This document shows, piece after piece, positions 53,391-64,000 of a stretch of 64,000 nt of DNA. This stretch comes from Geodermatophilus ruber. GTDB taxonomy: Bacteria > Actinomycetota > Actinomycetes > Mycobacteriales > Geodermatophilaceae. Location of the stretch: contig NZ_FOSW01000001.1 of assembly GCF_900114385.1 (NCBI RefSeq), positions 62,001-126,000 of the forward strand. The letters run 5' to 3'. The notes under the pieces are model-generated. The model saw nothing but the letters and a program-made list of their open reading frames with translations. It was not told the DNA's origin and made no database searches. The first letter of the stretch is position 1; the number at the start of each line of letters is the position of its first letter. A program made the position numbers and the translations under genes.

Positions 53391-55006
53391 CAGTCGGTCC
53401 CCCCGGCGTCGGTGGTGGCGGGCGCGATCCCGGCCGGGGCGGCGCCGACGTCCTGCATCGTGGCGGCGACCGCCGGCTCGATCAGGTCGATCAGTGGTTG
53501 CGGGTAGAAGCCGAGCACGATGATCAGGGCGACCATCGGGGCGGCTACGGCCATCTCCAGCCGGTCGAGGTCGCGGACCCGCAGCCGGGCCGGGGCGGGC
53601 GCGGTCAGGGTGGCGGTGGCACCGTCCGTACCAGCGGGCTCCGGCGTCCCGTCGTCCACGAGCAGCACGCCGCGCGGCGGGCCGTGCATGGTGCGCTGGT
53701 ACACGATCAGCACGTACAGGGCAGCGAGGATCATGCCGAGCGTCGCCAGGACCGTGAAGAGCGGCACCGCCGGGAACGAGCCGACCAGCACGAGGAACTC
53801 GCTGACGAAGCTGTTGGTGCCCGGCAGCGCGAGCGAGGCGAGGCCGGCGATCAGGAACACCCCGGCCAGCCGCGGGGCCTGCGTGGCGACGCCCCCGTAG
53901 TCGCTGATCCGCCGGGAGCCACCGCGGGCGATCAGCATGCCGACCACCAGGAACAGCAGCCCCGTGGCGATGCCGTGGTTGACCATGTAGAGCACGGCCC
54001 CGGTCGCCGCCTCGGTGGTGAAGGCGAAGATGCCCAGGGTGATGAACCCGAAGTGCGCGATCGAGGTGTAGGAGACCAGCCGCTTCAGGTCGGTCTGCCC
54101 CATCGCCAGCAGCGCGGCGTAGAGGATCCCGGCGACCGCGAGCACCAGCACGAACGGCGCGAGGTCCCGGGCGGCGTCGGGGAACAGCGGCAGGCAGTAG
54201 CGGATGAGGCCGAAGGTGCCGACCTTGTCGAGGACGCCGACCAGCAGCACCGCGCCCCCGATCGGCGCCTCGGCACCGGCGTCGGGCAGCCAGGTGTGGA
54301 AGGGCACCAGCGGGGCCTTGATCGCGAAGGCGATGAAGAAGCCGAGGAACAGCAGCTTCTGCACGCCCGGATCGATGTCGAGCTGGCGCAGCGCGTCGAA
54401 GGCGAAGGTGCCCTGGCCCAGCTCGCTGGTGCTCACCACGTAGAGACCGATGACCGCGGCGAGCATGATCAGGCCGCCGACCAGGCTGTAGAGGAAGAAC
54501 TTGATCGCCGCGTACTGCCGTCGCGGCCCGCCGAAGCTGCCGATCAGGAAGTACATCGGGACGAGCATCGCCTCGAAGAAGACGTAGAAGAGGAAGACGT
54601 CGGTCGCGGCGAAGACGCCGACCATCATCGCCTCGAGCAGCAGCACCCAGGCGAAGAAGGTGCGCATCGAGCGCCGGCCGGGTGCGGTGTCCCGCCACGA
54701 GGCGAGGACGACCACCGGGACGAGCACGCCGACCAGCAGCAGCAGCACCAGCGCGATGCCGTCCACGCCGAGGGCGAAGTCGACGCCGAAGTCCGGGATC
54801 CAGGACGCCGACATCGTCAGCTGGAAGCGCTCGCCGTCGGGGTCGAAGGCGACGGTGGCCAGCACCGCGAGCAGCAGGACGACGGCGCTGATGCCGAGGG
54901 CCAGCCGCTTGGCCAGCTCGTCGCTGCCCCTCGGCAACGCGGCCACGACCGCGGCGCCGACCGCCGGGACGGCGATCATCGCGAGCAGGAACGGGAAGTC
55001 AGTCAC
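53390..55006 (-). CDS. nuoM: NADH-quinone oxidoreductase subunit M
   Basis: Antiporter-like subunit of complex I, 538 residues. It contains YVFFEAMLVPMYFLIGSFGG, AIKFFLYSLVGGLIMLAAVI, PFHTWLPDAGAEAPIGGAVL and GQTDLKRLVSYTSIAHFGF, with the lysine/glutamate proton-path residues, and about 14 helices. The C-terminal loop before the last helix is somewhat long (DDGTPEPAGTDGATATL). It starts 34 bp after nuoL. Confidence 0.96.
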   Translation of the reverse strand: MTDFPFLLAMIAVPAVGAAVVAALPRGSDELAKRLALGISAVVLLLAVLATVAFDPDGERFQLTMSASWIPDFGVDFALGVDGIALVLLLLVGVLVPVVVLASWRDTAPGRRSMRTFFAWVLLLEAMMVGVFAATDVFLFYVFFEAMLVPMYFLIGSFGGPRRQYAAIKFFLYSLVGGLIMLAAVIGLYVVSTSELGQGTFAFDALRQLDIDPGVQKLLFLGFFIAFAIKAPLVPFHTWLPDAGAEAPIGGAVLLVGVLDKVGTFGLIRYCLPLFPDAARDLAPFVLVLAVAGILYAALLAMGQTDLKRLVSYTSIAHFGFITLGIFAFTTEAATGAVLYMVNHGIATGLLFLVVGMLIARGGSRRISDYGGVATQAPRLAGVFLIAGLASLALPGTNSFVSEFLVLVGSFPAVPLFTVLATLGMILAALYVLIVYQRTMHGPPRGVLLVDDGTPEPAGTDGATATLTAPAPARLRVRDLDRLEMAVAAPMVALIIVLGFYPQPLIDLIEPAVAATMQDVGAAPAGIAPATTDAGGTD

Positions 55007-55040
55007 GCCGTCGTCGCCTCTCGTTCCGTGGAGGAGCCGC

Positions 55041-56945
55041 TCATCCGGCCGTCACCGCCAGCAGGGCGCCCGCGACGACGACCGCGCCGCCGAGCATCCC
55101 CAGGGCGTAGGAGCGCACGAACCCGGTCTGCGTGCGGCCCAGCCGGGACGACGAGCCGCCCAGCGCCGCGGCCAGGCCGTTGACCGCGCCGTCGACGCCG
55201 CGGTTGTCGAGGAACACCAGCGCCCGGGTGAGCCACTGGCCCGGGCGCATGAACAGCGACTCGTTGACCGTGTCCGCGTACAGGGCGCGGCGGGCAGCGA
55301 GGACCACCGGCGAGACCCGCGCCGGGGCGGTCACCGGCACCTCGCGCCGGCCGACGAACATCCACGCCGAGGCCACCCCGAGCAGCATCACGACGGTCAC
55401 CAGCGCGCTGACCACCAGCGGCGCGACCACGTGCTCGGCCGCCTCGGGCCGGCCGAACACCGGGACCAGCCACTCCTCCAGCGGGAAGGCCACCACCAGC
55501 AGGTAGCCGGCCAGCACCGAGCCGAGGGCGAGCAGCACCATCGGCGCGGTCATCACCGACGGCGACTCGTGCGGGTGGACGCCCTCGTCCCACCGCGGCC
55601 GGCCGAAGAAGGTCATCAGCATCAGCCGGGTCATGTAGAAGGCGGTGAGCCCGGCGGCGAGGATCGCCACCCCGCCCAGCACGTAGCCCCAGCCGTCGCC
55701 CCGGTCGAACGCGGCCTCGATGATCGCGTCCTTGGTGTAGAAGCCCGACAGGAACGGGAAGCCGATCAGGGCCAGGTAGCCCAGCCCGAAGGTGACGAAG
55801 GTGATCCGCATCCGGGAGGCCAGCCCGCCGAACCGGCGCATGTCCACCGCGTCGTTCATGGCGTGCATGACCGACCCGGCGCCGAGGAACAGTCCGGCCT
55901 TGAAGAAGCCGTGGGTGAGCAGGTGGGCCAGGCCCGCGACGTAGCCGGCCGGCCCCAGCCCGACGGCCAGGAACATGTAGCCGATCTGGCTGACCGTCGA
56001 ATAGGCCAGCACCTTCTTGATGTCGTCCTGGGCGCAGCCGACGATCGCCCCGATCAGCAGGGTGATCGCGCCGACGGCGAGGACGACGGCGCGGGCGGTC
56101 GGCGTCTCGTCGTAGATCGGGGCGCTGCGGGCGATCAAGTAGACGCCGGCGGTGACCATGGTGGCAGCGTGGATGAGCGCCGAGACCGGCGTCGGGCCCT
56201 CCATGGCGTCGGGCAGCCACGCCTGGAGCGGGAACTGGCCGGACTTGCCGCAGGCGCCCAGCAGGAGCAGCAGGCCGATCGCGGTGACCGTGCCGCCGGC
56301 CAGCGCCCCCACCGAACCGAAGACGCCGTCGTAGGTGACCGTGCCCAGCTGGGCGAACATCAGGAAGATCGCCAGGGCCAGCCCCACGTCGCCGACCCGG
56401 TTCATGATGAACGCCTTCTTCGCGGCGGTCGCCGCCGCCGGGCGCTCGTGCCAGAAGGCGATGAGCAGGTAGGACGCGAGGCCCACGCCCTCCCAGCCGA
56501 CGTAGAGCACCACGAAGTTGTCGCCGAGGACCAGCAGGAGCATCGCGGCGACGAACAGGTTGAGGTAGGCGAAGAAGCGCCGCCGCCGCGGGTCGTGGGC
56601 CATGTAGCCGATCGAGTAGATGTGGATCAGCGCGCCGACGCCGGTGATCAGCAGCACGAAGACCGCCGAGAGCGGGTCGAACAGCAGGCCCACCGGCACG
56701 TCCAGCGATCCGGTCTCGATGAACGTCCACAGCTCGACCGAGACCGGCCGGCCGCCGGCGTCGGCCAGCTGCAGGGTGCACAGCAGACCGAGCACGAAGG
56801 CGGTCACGACCGTCCCGGTGCCCAGCAGGTGACCCCACCGGTCGGTGCGGCGGCCCCCGAGTAGCAGCACGGCGGCGCCGGCCAGGGGCAGGGCGATCAG
56901 CAGCCAGGACCAGGCGAGCAGGCCGTCGGCGGCCACGGTGTCCAT
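55041..56945 (-). CDS. nuoL: NADH-quinone oxidoreductase subunit L
   Basis: The largest antiporter-like subunit, 634 residues, whose long C-terminal lateral helix runs along the membrane arm. Family segments are [60 protein letters not shown] and [20 protein letters not shown], followed by the [20 protein letters not shown] motif. It starts with ATG 20 bp after nuoK. Confidence 0.96.
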   Translation of the reverse strand: MDTVAADGLLAWSWLLIALPLAGAAVLLLGGRRTDRWGHLLGTGTVVTAFVLGLLCTLQLADAGGRPVSVELWTFIETGSLDVPVGLLFDPLSAVFVLLITGVGALIHIYSIGYMAHDPRRRRFFAYLNLFVAAMLLLVLGDNFVVLYVGWEGVGLASYLLIAFWHERPAAATAAKKAFIMNRVGDVGLALAIFLMFAQLGTVTYDGVFGSVGALAGGTVTAIGLLLLLGACGKSGQFPLQAWLPDAMEGPTPVSALIHAATMVTAGVYLIARSAPIYDETPTARAVVLAVGAITLLIGAIVGCAQDDIKKVLAYSTVSQIGYMFLAVGLGPAGYVAGLAHLLTHGFFKAGLFLGAGSVMHAMNDAVDMRRFGGLASRMRITFVTFGLGYLALIGFPFLSGFYTKDAIIEAAFDRGDGWGYVLGGVAILAAGLTAFYMTRLMLMTFFGRPRWDEGVHPHESPSVMTAPMVLLALGSVLAGYLLVVAFPLEEWLVPVFGRPEAAEHVVAPLVVSALVTVVMLLGVASAWMFVGRREVPVTAPARVSPVVLAARRALYADTVNESLFMRPGQWLTRALVFLDNRGVDGAVNGLAAALGGSSSRLGRTQTGFVRSYALGMLGGAVVVAGALLAVTAG

Positions 56946-56964
56946 CTACCGGCTCCCCGTCTCG

Positions 56965-57264
56965 TCAGTACTTGAGCAGGTTGGCGTCGTCGACCGACGC
57001 CGACCGGCGGGTCCGGTAGATCGACATGATGATCGCGAGGCCGACGACGACCTCGGCCGCGGCGACGACCATGACGAAGAACGCCATGACCTGGCCGTCG
57101 AGGGTGCCGCCGGCCCGCGCGAAGGTGACCAGGGTGAGGTTCACCGAGTTGAGCATCAGCTCGATGCACATGAACACGACGATCGCGTTGCGCCGCACCA
57201 GGACGCCGACCGCGCCGATGGTGAACAGGATCGCGGCCAGCACCAGGTAGTGCGTGAGCGTCAT
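56965..57264 (-). CDS. nuoK: NADH-quinone oxidoreductase subunit K
   Basis: A 99-residue, three-helix subunit starting [20 protein letters not shown] with the conserved [20 protein letters not shown] glutamate helix and [14 protein letters not shown] with the second conserved glutamate. ATG overlaps the nuoJ stop by four bases. Size is normal. Confidence 0.96.
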   Translation of the reverse strand: MTLTHYLVLAAILFTIGAVGVLVRRNAIVVFMCIELMLNSVNLTLVTFARAGGTLDGQVMAFFVMVVAAAEVVVGLAIIMSIYRTRRSASVDDANLLKY

Positions 57265-58076
57265 GGCTGACGGCCTCCGTCCAGGGGCGCCGGGTCGAGG
57301 GTGCCCAGCGCCGCATCGGGGCTGCCGAGCTGGGCCCGGCCGGTCGGACGCGGCATCTGGTCGACCTCCTGGGGATCGATCCCGGTGGCGAAGCTGTCCT
57401 CGGCCGGCCGGCCGTCGGGCAGCAGCGCCGGCGCGGCGACGGAGTTGGCGCGGGCGTGCACGCCCGGCCCGGGCAGGGTCTGCGGCCGGTCGGTGAGGAA
57501 GCGGGCCCGCGACAGCTCCTTCTGGGTGCGGCGGGTGCCCGGTTCCCGCTCGATGTGGGCGAGCACCATCGCGCCGACCGCGGCGGTGATGAGCAGCGCG
57601 CTGGTGACCTCGAAGGCGAGCAGGTACCGGGTGAACAGCAGCTGCGCGATCGCCTCGATGTTGCTGGTGTCCCCGCCCTGCACCGCGTCCAGGCCGGCGA
57701 CCGGCAGGTCCCGGGTGGCCCGGGCGATGCCCGCGCCGACCAGCCCGGCGAAGCCGATGCCCAGCAGGATCGCCGCGACCCGCTGCCCCCGCAGGGTCTC
57801 CACCACCGAGTCGGAGGTGTCGCGGCCGACCAGCATGAGCACGAACAGGAAGAGGATCATGATCGCGCCGGTGTAGACGATGATCTGCACCGCGCCGAGG
57901 AACGGCGCCTCCTGGACGACGTAGAAGACGCCCAGCGCCAGCATCGTGTTGATCAGCCACAGCGCCGAGTGGACGGCGTTGCGCGAGAGCACCATGCCCA
58001 GCGCCCCGGCCAGCGCGAGCGGCCCCAGGATCCAGAAGACGACGGCCTCGCCGGTGCCGATGACGACGTCGTTCAT
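57261..58076 (-). CDS. nuoJ: NADH-quinone oxidoreductase subunit J, with long C-terminal tail
   Basis: The 271-residue product has five membrane helices in the first 175 residues, including [20 protein letters not shown] and the conserved [20 protein letters not shown] segment. The last about 90 residues (ERE...GGRQP) are a charged, Pro/Arg-rich cytoplasmic tail, longer than the family core. The ATG overlaps the nuoI stop (ATGA). Confidence 0.95.
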   Translation of the reverse strand: MNDVVIGTGEAVVFWILGPLALAGALGMVLSRNAVHSALWLINTMLALGVFYVVQEAPFLGAVQIIVYTGAIMILFLFVLMLVGRDTSDSVVETLRGQRVAAILLGIGFAGLVGAGIARATRDLPVAGLDAVQGGDTSNIEAIAQLLFTRYLLAFEVTSALLITAAVGAMVLAHIEREPGTRRTQKELSRARFLTDRPQTLPGPGVHARANSVAAPALLPDGRPAEDSFATGIDPQEVDQMPRPTGRAQLGSPDAALGTLDPAPLDGGRQP

Positions 58077-58732
58077 GCCTGCTCCACCGGCCGTGCCGCC
58101 GCCCGCCCCGCCACCCCGAGGGCATCGGTGGGCTGGGCGGTGTCGGGCGTCCGGACGTAGTAGTCGCGCTCGTCGTCCCCGAGCCGCATGGGGTGCGGCG
58201 GGGCCTCCATGCCGGGCAGGAGCGGAGCCATGAGCTGCTCCTTGGTGTAGATCAGGTCCTGCCGGTTGTCGTCGGCGAGCTCGAAGTCGTTGCTCATGGT
58301 CAGCGAGCGGGTCGGGCAGGCCTCGATGCACAGCCCGCAGAAGATGCAACGCAGGTAGTTGATCTGGTAGATCCGCCCGTACCGCTCCCCGGGCGAGTAG
58401 CGCTCCTCCGCGGTGTTGTCCCCGCCCTCGACGTAGATGGCGTCGGCCGGGCAGGCCCAGGCGCACAGCTCGCAGCCGACGCACTTCTCCAGCCCGTCGG
58501 GGTGCCGGTTGAGCACGTGCCGCCCGTGGTAGCGCGGCTTGGTCACCTTGGGCACCTCGGGGTACTCCTCGGTGGTCACCTTGCGGAAGATCTGCGCGAA
58601 GGTGACGCCGAAGCCCTGGCCGGGTGCCGGCAGCCGGCTCGCCCGCTTGGCCGGGACATCGCCGCGGCGGGGCCGCTCGACCGCCCCGTTGGCGCGCGGG
58701 GACACGGCCCCGCGCCCGTCGCGCTCACTCAT
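58073..58732 (-). CDS. nuoI: NADH-quinone oxidoreductase subunit I
   Basis: The peripheral-arm ferredoxin-like subunit next to the quinone site. From ATG at 58730-58732 the product is 219 residues with two 4Fe-4S motifs, [12 protein letters not shown] and [12 protein letters not shown], at about 85-140. N- and C-terminal extensions flank the core. The start lies inside the 3' end of nuoH, giving an 8-bp overlap. Confidence 0.96.
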   Translation of the reverse strand: MSERDGRGAVSPRANGAVERPRRGDVPAKRASRLPAPGQGFGVTFAQIFRKVTTEEYPEVPKVTKPRYHGRHVLNRHPDGLEKCVGCELCAWACPADAIYVEGGDNTAEERYSPGERYGRIYQINYLRCIFCGLCIEACPTRSLTMSNDFELADDNRQDLIYTKEQLMAPLLPGMEAPPHPMRLGDDERDYYVRTPDTAQPTDALGVAGRAAARPVEQA

Positions 58733-60200
58733 CGACGTCCTCCTCCGGGGTGGCGCCCGCACCGCGGCGGCCGGTGCCGACCACGCCGCCGGCGGCGACG
58801 GTCTCCCGGCTGCGCAGCCGCGGGGACGGGGGCACCTTCAGGTCCATGGGCGGGATGGGGAAGCCGCCCTCGGCGCGGCTGGGGCCACCGCCCCGGGCGG
58901 GCCGGTGCCGTGGCCCCGCCGGCGGCAGGACCTCCGGCTCGGCCTCGGTGGGGTGGATCGACCCGGCCGCCGCCTCACGAGCCGCGAGCCGGGTGGCGCG
59001 GTTGCTCGCCCGGCTGGCGATCAGCAACCCCGCCAGCACCAGCAGGGCGATCGGGACGCCGACGAACAGCGCCACCTCGCCGGTGGACAGGTCGGCCTCC
59101 CGGGCGACGGTGCGCATGGTGGCGACGGCGAGGATCCACACCAGGGCGGTGGGGACCAGCACCTTCCAGCCGAAGCGCATGAACTGGTCGTAGCGGAGCC
59201 GGGGCAGGGTGCCCCGCAGCCAGATGAAGACGAACAGCGCGGCGACGACCTTGAGGAAGAACCACAGCAGCGGCCACCAGCCGGTGTTCGCGCCGTCCCA
59301 GAGCGAGATCGGCCACGGCGCCCGCCAGCCGCCGAGGAACAGCGTGGCGGCCAGCGCCGAGACGGTGACCATGTTGATGTACTCGGCCAGGAAGAACAGC
59401 GCGAACTTCAGCGACGAGTACTCGGTGTGGAAGCCGCCGACCAGCTCGCTCTCGGCCTCGGGCAGGTCGAACGGGGCGCGGTTGGTCTCGCCCACCACGG
59501 CAACCACGTAGATCACGAAGGAGACCGGCAGCAGGATCGCGTACCAGCTCGGTCCGGTGAACTCCACTCCGGCCAAGGACAACCGGCTGCCGTCGGCCTG
59601 GGCGGCGACGATCTCCGAGGTGGACATCGTGCCCGCGTAGAGGAACACCGCGACGATCGACAGGCCCATCGCGATCTCGTAGCTGACCATCTGCGCGGCG
59701 CTGCGCAGGCTGCCCAGCAGCGGGTAGGTCGACCCCGAGGCCCAGCCGCCCAGCACGATGCCGTAGACGCCCATCGCCGAGCAGGCCAGCACCACCAGGA
59801 CACCGATGGGGGCGTCGGTGAGCTGCAGGGGGGTCTGCTGGCCGAAGATGCTCACCGTCGGCCCGAGCGGGATCACCGAGAAGGCCAGGAACGCCGGGAT
59901 GGTGGCGATGACCGGCGCGAGGAAGTAGACCGGCTTGTCGGCCAGCGCCGGCATGATGTCTTCCTTGAACGCCAGCTTCAGCCCGTCGGCGAGGCTCTGC
60001 AGGTAGCCGCGGGGGCCGACCCGGTTGGGACCGATCCGCTGCTGCATCCGGGCGACGACCTTGCGCTCGAAGACGATGGCGAACAGCGTCAGCAGCACGA
60101 GGACGGCGAAGACGCCGACGATCTTGATGAGGACGATCCACCAGACGTCGGTGCCGAAGTCCTCGAGGGTGGGCTGGTCGGCCGCGGCGAGCACGTTCAT
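58725..60200 (-). CDS. nuoH: NADH-quinone oxidoreductase subunit H, with long C-terminal tail
   Basis: NuoH joins the peripheral and membrane arms and forms much of the quinone chamber. The 491 residues contain [60 protein letters not shown] and [20 protein letters not shown]. About 90 residues beyond the last helix form a Pro/Arg/Gly-rich tail that also overlaps nuoI. The ATG overlaps the nuoG stop. Confidence 0.96.
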   Translation of the reverse strand: MNVLAAADQPTLEDFGTDVWWIVLIKIVGVFAVLVLLTLFAIVFERKVVARMQQRIGPNRVGPRGYLQSLADGLKLAFKEDIMPALADKPVYFLAPVIATIPAFLAFSVIPLGPTVSIFGQQTPLQLTDAPIGVLVVLACSAMGVYGIVLGGWASGSTYPLLGSLRSAAQMVSYEIAMGLSIVAVFLYAGTMSTSEIVAAQADGSRLSLAGVEFTGPSWYAILLPVSFVIYVVAVVGETNRAPFDLPEAESELVGGFHTEYSSLKFALFFLAEYINMVTVSALAATLFLGGWRAPWPISLWDGANTGWWPLLWFFLKVVAALFVFIWLRGTLPRLRYDQFMRFGWKVLVPTALVWILAVATMRTVAREADLSTGEVALFVGVPIALLVLAGLLIASRASNRATRLAAREAAAGSIHPTEAEPEVLPPAGPRHRPARGGGPSRAEGGFPIPPMDLKVPPSPRLRSRETVAAGGVVGTGRRGAGATPEEDVDE

Positions 60201-62665
60201 GCGGTACCTCCGGCGATGAGGCGGACGACCCCGCCGGGTGGGGTGCCCAGAGCCGCGCGGAGCTCGCTGCCGGGCGAGCGCATCGGCAGCCAGACGACCT
60301 GGTCGGGCATCTCGGTGACCCGCACCGGCAGGGTCACCTGGCCCATCTCGCCGCAGACGGTGACCCGGTCGCCGTCGGCCAGGCCGAGCCGGCGGGCCGC
60401 GTCCTTGCCCAGGCGGGCGACCGGTGGGCGGGCGGTGCCGGCGAGCTCGGGCTCGTCCCGCTGGAGGGTGCCGGCGTCGAGCAGCTGCCGCCAGGAGGCG
60501 AGCACCGCCTCGTCCTCGGCGAGCTCCGGGTCCGCCGGGGCGGGGACGTCCAGGCCGGCGCCGTCGGCGCGGCGCTGCGCCACCCCGAGGGCGGCGAGCT
60601 CCGCGCGGGCGACCTCGGGTGCGGGCAGCCGCAGGTCGACGTCCAGCGCGTCGGCCAGCCCCTGCAGCACGCGGCCGTCGGGCAGCTGGCCGGTGCCGTG
60701 CAGGGTGGCGTCGAAGGAGCGCGGCCGGCCCTCCCAGTCCAGGTAGCTGCCGGCCTTCTCCGGGGCGGCGGCGACCGGCAGCACGACGTCGGCGTGCGCG
60801 GTGACCGCGCTGGGGAACAGCTCGAGGCTGACCACGAACTGCGCGGCGGCCAGCGCGGCCTCCGCCAGCCGCGGGTCGGGGAGGTCGGCCGGGTCGACGC
60901 CGCCGACCAGCAGGCCGGCGAGCTCCCCGTGGGTGACGGCGGCCAGGATGCCGGTGAGATCGCGCCCGGGACCGGCCGGCAGCTCGCCGACGCCCCAGAC
61001 GGCGGCGACCTCGGCGCGGGCGGCGGCGTCGGTGACCGGGCGCCCGCCGGGCAGCAGGGTGGGCAGCGCGCCGGCCTCGACCGCGCCGCGCTCACCGGCC
61101 CGCCGCGGCACCCACGCCACCCGGGCGCCGGTCGCCCGGGCCAGGGCGGCCAGCGCGGAGAACGCGCCAGGGGCCTCGGCCAGGCGCTCCCCGGCGAGCA
61201 CGACGGCGCCGGGCTGCCGCAGCGCCTCGACCGCCGGGCCGCCCCAGCTGCCCTCGGCCAGCGCCGCGAGCGAGCGCGCCTCGGTGCCGGGCAGCGTGGT
61301 CAGCACCGTGGCCTGCAGCTTCTCCGCGGCCCGGGTGACGAAGGGGGCGAGGTCGAAGACCGGCAGCGTGCGGGTGCGCACCGCGCGGCGCAGCCGCAGG
61401 AAGACGATCGGCGACTCCTCCTCCGGCTCGAACCCGGCGAGCAGCACCGCCGGGGCGGCGGCGAGGTCTGCGTAGGTGACGGCACCGTCGTCCGGGCCGG
61501 CGCCGGCGACGTGGGTGGCGAGAAAGGCCAGCTCCTCGGCCGAGTGCGCGCGGGCCCGGGCGTCGACATCGTTGGTGCCCAGCGCCACCCGGGCGAACTT
61601 GGCGTAGGCGTAGGCGTCCTCGACGGTCAGCCGGCCGCCGGGCAGGACGCCGACCCCGCCGGCCTCCCGCGCGGCGCGCAGCCCCTCGGCGGCCACCGCC
61701 CAGGCCTCGGGCCAGGACGCCGGCTGCAGCACCCCGTCCCGGCGGACCAGCGGCTGGGTCAGCCGGTCGTTGGCCGTCGCGTAGCGGAACGCGAAGCGGC
61801 CCTTGTCGCAGTTCCACTCCTCGTTGACGGCCGGATCCTCGCCGGCCAGCCGGCGCAGCACCTTGCCGCGGCGGTAGTCGGTGCGCTGGGCGCAGCCGGA
61901 AGCGCAGTGCTCGCAGACGCTGGGCTCGCTGCGCAGGTCGAACGGGCGGGACCGGAACCGGTACTGGGCGCTGGTCAGTGCGCCGACCGGGCAGATCTGG
62001 GTGGTGTTGCCGGAGAAGTAGGACTCGAAGGGCTCGTCCTCGTAGACCGCGACCTGCTCCAGCGCGCCGCGCTCGAACAGCTCGATGAACGGATCGCCGG
62101 CCACCTGCTGCGAGAAGCGGGTGCAGCGGGCACACAGCACGCAGCGCTCCCGGTCGAGCAGGATCTCGCTGCTGATCGGCAGCGGCTTGGGGTAGGTCCG
62201 CTTGACGTCGACGAACCGGCTCTCGGCGCGGCCGTTGCTCATCGCCTGGTTCTGCAGCGGGCACTCCCCGCCCTTGTCGCAGACCGGGCAGTCCAGCGGG
62301 TGGTTGATCAGCAGCAGCTCCATCGTGCCCTGCTGGGCCTTGTCGGCCACCGGGCTGGTGAGCTGGGTCTTCACCACCATGCCGTCGGTGACCGGCATGG
62401 TGCAGGAGGCCACCGGCTTGCGCTGGCCCTCCACCTCGACCAGGCACTGGCGGCAGGCGCCGACCGGCTCGAGCAGCGGGTGGTCGCAGAACCGGGGGAT
62501 CTGGACGCCGATCATCTCGGCCGCCCGGATGATCAGCGTCCCCTTGGGCACGGCGACGTCGAAGCCGTCGATGGTGCAGTGGACGGCGTCCGGGGGTGTG
62601 TGCGGACCGGGCGCTCCGGGCGGGACCGCGGGCGAGGGCTGGGGGCTCGTCGGGGTCAGAGTCAC
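60197..62665 (-). CDS. nuoG: NADH-quinone oxidoreductase subunit G
   Basis: The large iron-sulphur subunit, 822 residues. An N-terminal 2Fe-2S ferredoxin domain ([25 protein letters not shown]), the [15 protein letters not shown] and [13 protein letters not shown] cluster motifs, and an extra [11 protein letters not shown]...NCDKGRF site (N7 type) lead into a molybdopterin-oxidoreductase-like domain. A degenerate catalytic domain and a final beta-barrel ([20 protein letters not shown]) follow. Starts at GTG overlapping the nuoF stop. Confidence 0.95.
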   Translation of the reverse strand: MTLTPTSPQPSPAVPPGAPGPHTPPDAVHCTIDGFDVAVPKGTLIIRAAEMIGVQIPRFCDHPLLEPVGACRQCLVEVEGQRKPVASCTMPVTDGMVVKTQLTSPVADKAQQGTMELLLINHPLDCPVCDKGGECPLQNQAMSNGRAESRFVDVKRTYPKPLPISSEILLDRERCVLCARCTRFSQQVAGDPFIELFERGALEQVAVYEDEPFESYFSGNTTQICPVGALTSAQYRFRSRPFDLRSEPSVCEHCASGCAQRTDYRRGKVLRRLAGEDPAVNEEWNCDKGRFAFRYATANDRLTQPLVRRDGVLQPASWPEAWAVAAEGLRAAREAGGVGVLPGGRLTVEDAYAYAKFARVALGTNDVDARARAHSAEELAFLATHVAGAGPDDGAVTYADLAAAPAVLLAGFEPEEESPIVFLRLRRAVRTRTLPVFDLAPFVTRAAEKLQATVLTTLPGTEARSLAALAEGSWGGPAVEALRQPGAVVLAGERLAEAPGAFSALAALARATGARVAWVPRRAGERGAVEAGALPTLLPGGRPVTDAAARAEVAAVWGVGELPAGPGRDLTGILAAVTHGELAGLLVGGVDPADLPDPRLAEAALAAAQFVVSLELFPSAVTAHADVVLPVAAAPEKAGSYLDWEGRPRSFDATLHGTGQLPDGRVLQGLADALDVDLRLPAPEVARAELAALGVAQRRADGAGLDVPAPADPELAEDEAVLASWRQLLDAGTLQRDEPELAGTARPPVARLGKDAARRLGLADGDRVTVCGEMGQVTLPVRVTEMPDQVVWLPMRSPGSELRAALGTPPGGVVRLIAGGTA

Positions 62666-63990
62666 GAGGCAACTCCCACGGGCTCGATCGGGAGGCTGCG
62701 GCCGAGGCGCGCCTGCTCCTCCGGGGGCAGCAGGGCGACGTAGTCGTCCTTGAAGTACTTCAGCGAGCTGGAGATGCAGCTGGTCGCGCCGTCACCGAGA
62801 GCGCAGAACGAGCGGCCCAGGATGTTGTCGCAGGTGTCGACCAGCAGGTCGAGGTCGGCGGCCCGGCCGTCGCCCTCCACCAGCCGCTGCAGGATCTGCA
62901 CCAGCCAGTAGGTCCCCTCCCGGCACGGGGTGCACTTGCCGCAGCTCTCGTGCGCGTAGAACTCGGTGAACCGCAGCGTGGCCTCGACGATGGAGTCGGT
63001 CTCGTCGAAGACCATCAGCGCGGTGGTGCCGAGCATCGAGCCCGCGGCCGCCACCGAGTCGAAGTCGAGCGGGACGTCGAGGTGCGCAGAGGTGAAGTAC
63101 GGCGTCGAGGAGCCGCCCGGCGTCCAGAACTTCAGCTCGTGCCCGGGCCGGATGCCGCCGGCCATCTCCAGCAGCTCGCGCATCGTCGTCCCCATGGGGG
63201 CCTCGTACTGGCCGGGCCGGACGACGCGGCCGGACAGCGAGTAGATCTTCGGCCCGGGCGACTTCTCCGGGCCGAACTCCTTGAACCAGTCCGATCCGCC
63301 GCGGACGACGAACGGCACGGTGGCCAGGGTCTCCACGTTGTTGATGACCGTCGGCGCGCCGTAGAGGCCGGCGACGGCGGGGAACGGCGGCTTGAGGCGG
63401 GGCTGGCCGCGGTAGCCCTCGAGGGAATCCAGCAGCGCCGTCTCCTCGCCGCAGATGTAGGCGCCGGCGCCGGCGTGCACGATCAGCTCGAGGTCGTAGC
63501 CCGAGCCGAGGATGTCCGTGCCGAGGTAGCCGGCCGCGTAGGCCTCCTCGACCGCTGCGGTCAGCCGGCGGTGGGCGTGCACCGCCTCGCCGCGGACGTA
63601 GATGACCGCCAGGTGCGACCGGATCGCGTAGGCCGAGATGATCACGCCCTCGATCAGCGAGTGCGGGTCGGCCATCATCAACGGCAGGTCCTTGCAGGTG
63701 CCCGGCTCGCCCTCGTCGGCGTTCACCACCAGGTACTTGGGCATCGCCGCGGGCCCGGTGGGCGTCTCCCCCGGCTTGGGCTGCGGGATGAAGCTCCACT
63801 TCATGCCGGTCGGGAAGCCGGCACCGCCTCGGCCGCGCAGGCCGGAGTCCTTGACCAGGGCGACGAGCTCGTCGGGGGCCATCGTGAGGGCGGTGCGCAG
63901 CGCGGCGTAGCCGTCGAGCGACTCGTAGGTCGACAGCCGCCAGGACCGCTCGGCGCCCCAGCGGGTGGTGAGCACGGGGGTGAGGGGCAT
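62662..63990 (-). CDS. nuoF: NADH-quinone oxidoreductase subunit F
   Basis: NuoF binds NADH, FMN and cluster N3. The 442 residues have [18 protein letters not shown] at about 49-66 (FMN/NADH glycines), [34 protein letters not shown] and [15 protein letters not shown] with the N3 cysteines at about 345-360. Start ATG 63988-63990. A TGA at 63995-63997 just upstream is probably the stop of nuoE, which otherwise lies outside the window. Confidence 0.97.
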   Translation of the reverse strand: MPLTPVLTTRWGAERSWRLSTYESLDGYAALRTALTMAPDELVALVKDSGLRGRGGAGFPTGMKWSFIPQPKPGETPTGPAAMPKYLVVNADEGEPGTCKDLPLMMADPHSLIEGVIISAYAIRSHLAVIYVRGEAVHAHRRLTAAVEEAYAAGYLGTDILGSGYDLELIVHAGAGAYICGEETALLDSLEGYRGQPRLKPPFPAVAGLYGAPTVINNVETLATVPFVVRGGSDWFKEFGPEKSPGPKIYSLSGRVVRPGQYEAPMGTTMRELLEMAGGIRPGHELKFWTPGGSSTPYFTSAHLDVPLDFDSVAAAGSMLGTTALMVFDETDSIVEATLRFTEFYAHESCGKCTPCREGTYWLVQILQRLVEGDGRAADLDLLVDTCDNILGRSFCALGDGATSCISSSLKYFKDDYVALLPPEEQARLGRSLPIEPVGVAS

Positions 63991-64000
63991 CGGGTCAGGC

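Noticed and set aside
51852-54698. Apparent 948-codon NuoN fusion
   Set aside because: The extra 5' part is nuoM in a different frame; ATG at 53388-53390 gives a normal NuoN.

Overview
The window reads as one continuous stretch of chromosome from a very GC-rich actinobacterium. High GC at third codon positions, GTG/TTG starts, 1-4 bp stop/start overlaps, an intact mce locus, F420-type LLM oxidoreductase, ferredoxin-dependent 2-oxoacid oxidoreductase and a 14-subunit-type complex I all point to Actinomycetota. The proteins and gene order resemble Geodermatophilaceae (Blastococcus, Geodermatophilus, Modestobacter) most; that family placement is inference from recall. No phage, plasmid, insertion sequence or CRISPR array is visible. 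Most of it is conserved core genome.

Layout. (1) 1-9700, minus strand: the str operon (rpsL-rpsG-fusA-tuf), with a recognisable promoter at 9628-9656, running into the S10 operon (rpsJ-rplC-rplD-rplW-rplB-rpsS-rplV-rpsC-rplP; rplP is cut by the window edge). (2) 9930-12358, plus strand: a small accessory island with an intracellular trypsin-like protease, a 71-residue protein resembling the protease's N-terminal domain, and an LLM-class oxidoreductase. (3) 12494-20023, minus: rpoC and rpoB with a strong hairpin between them and a sigma-70-type promoter upstream of rpoB. (4) 20419-31874, minus: a complete mce lipid-import operon (mkl ATPase, two YrbE permeases, six MCE proteins of which the fifth is a lipoprotein, two Mce-associated membrane proteins). 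(5) 32162-36469, minus: rplL, rplJ with an L10-type leader RNA, rplA, rplK, nusG, secE, tRNA-Trp. (6) 36710-40926: aspC (plus) with a possible 45-residue ORF before it; then on the minus strand an M1-type lipoprotein peptidase, a MaoC/FAS1-like dehydratase pair, rpmG, tRNA-Met and tRNA-Thr. (7) 40994-46196: a membrane GAF/GGDEF/EAL protein, a tiny upstream gene for a peptide with three RGTRWS repeats, a divergent TadE/G-like gene, tRNA-Tyr, yajQ and htpX. (8) 46420-49466, plus: korA-korB. (9) 49560-63990, minus: a PQQ-type sugar dehydrogenase lipoprotein, then the distal half of the nuo operon (nuoF-G-H-I-J-K-L-M-N) ending in a polyprenyl diphosphate synthase translationally coupled to nuoN.

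How it works together. The ribosomal, EF, RNA polymerase, nusG and secE genes are the transcription/translation/export core. The nuo genes with the coupled polyprenyl synthase form a respiratory module that could supply both complex I and the menaquinone side chain; korAB feeds reduced ferredoxin/central carbon. The mce system imports lipids and sits where mycobacteria keep the solitary mkl gene.

The least explained and most interesting part is 43540-44170: a 28-codon gene whose three 18-bp repeats differ only at synonymous positions, a perfect 16-bp hairpin between it and the c-di-GMP protein, repeated GTCACCC sites, and a cluster of DnaA-box-like sequences at an apparently leaderless promoter. 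A second notable item is a dispersed hairpin repeat with an identical core but different, still complementary, arms directly after the stop codons of rpoC and rplK.
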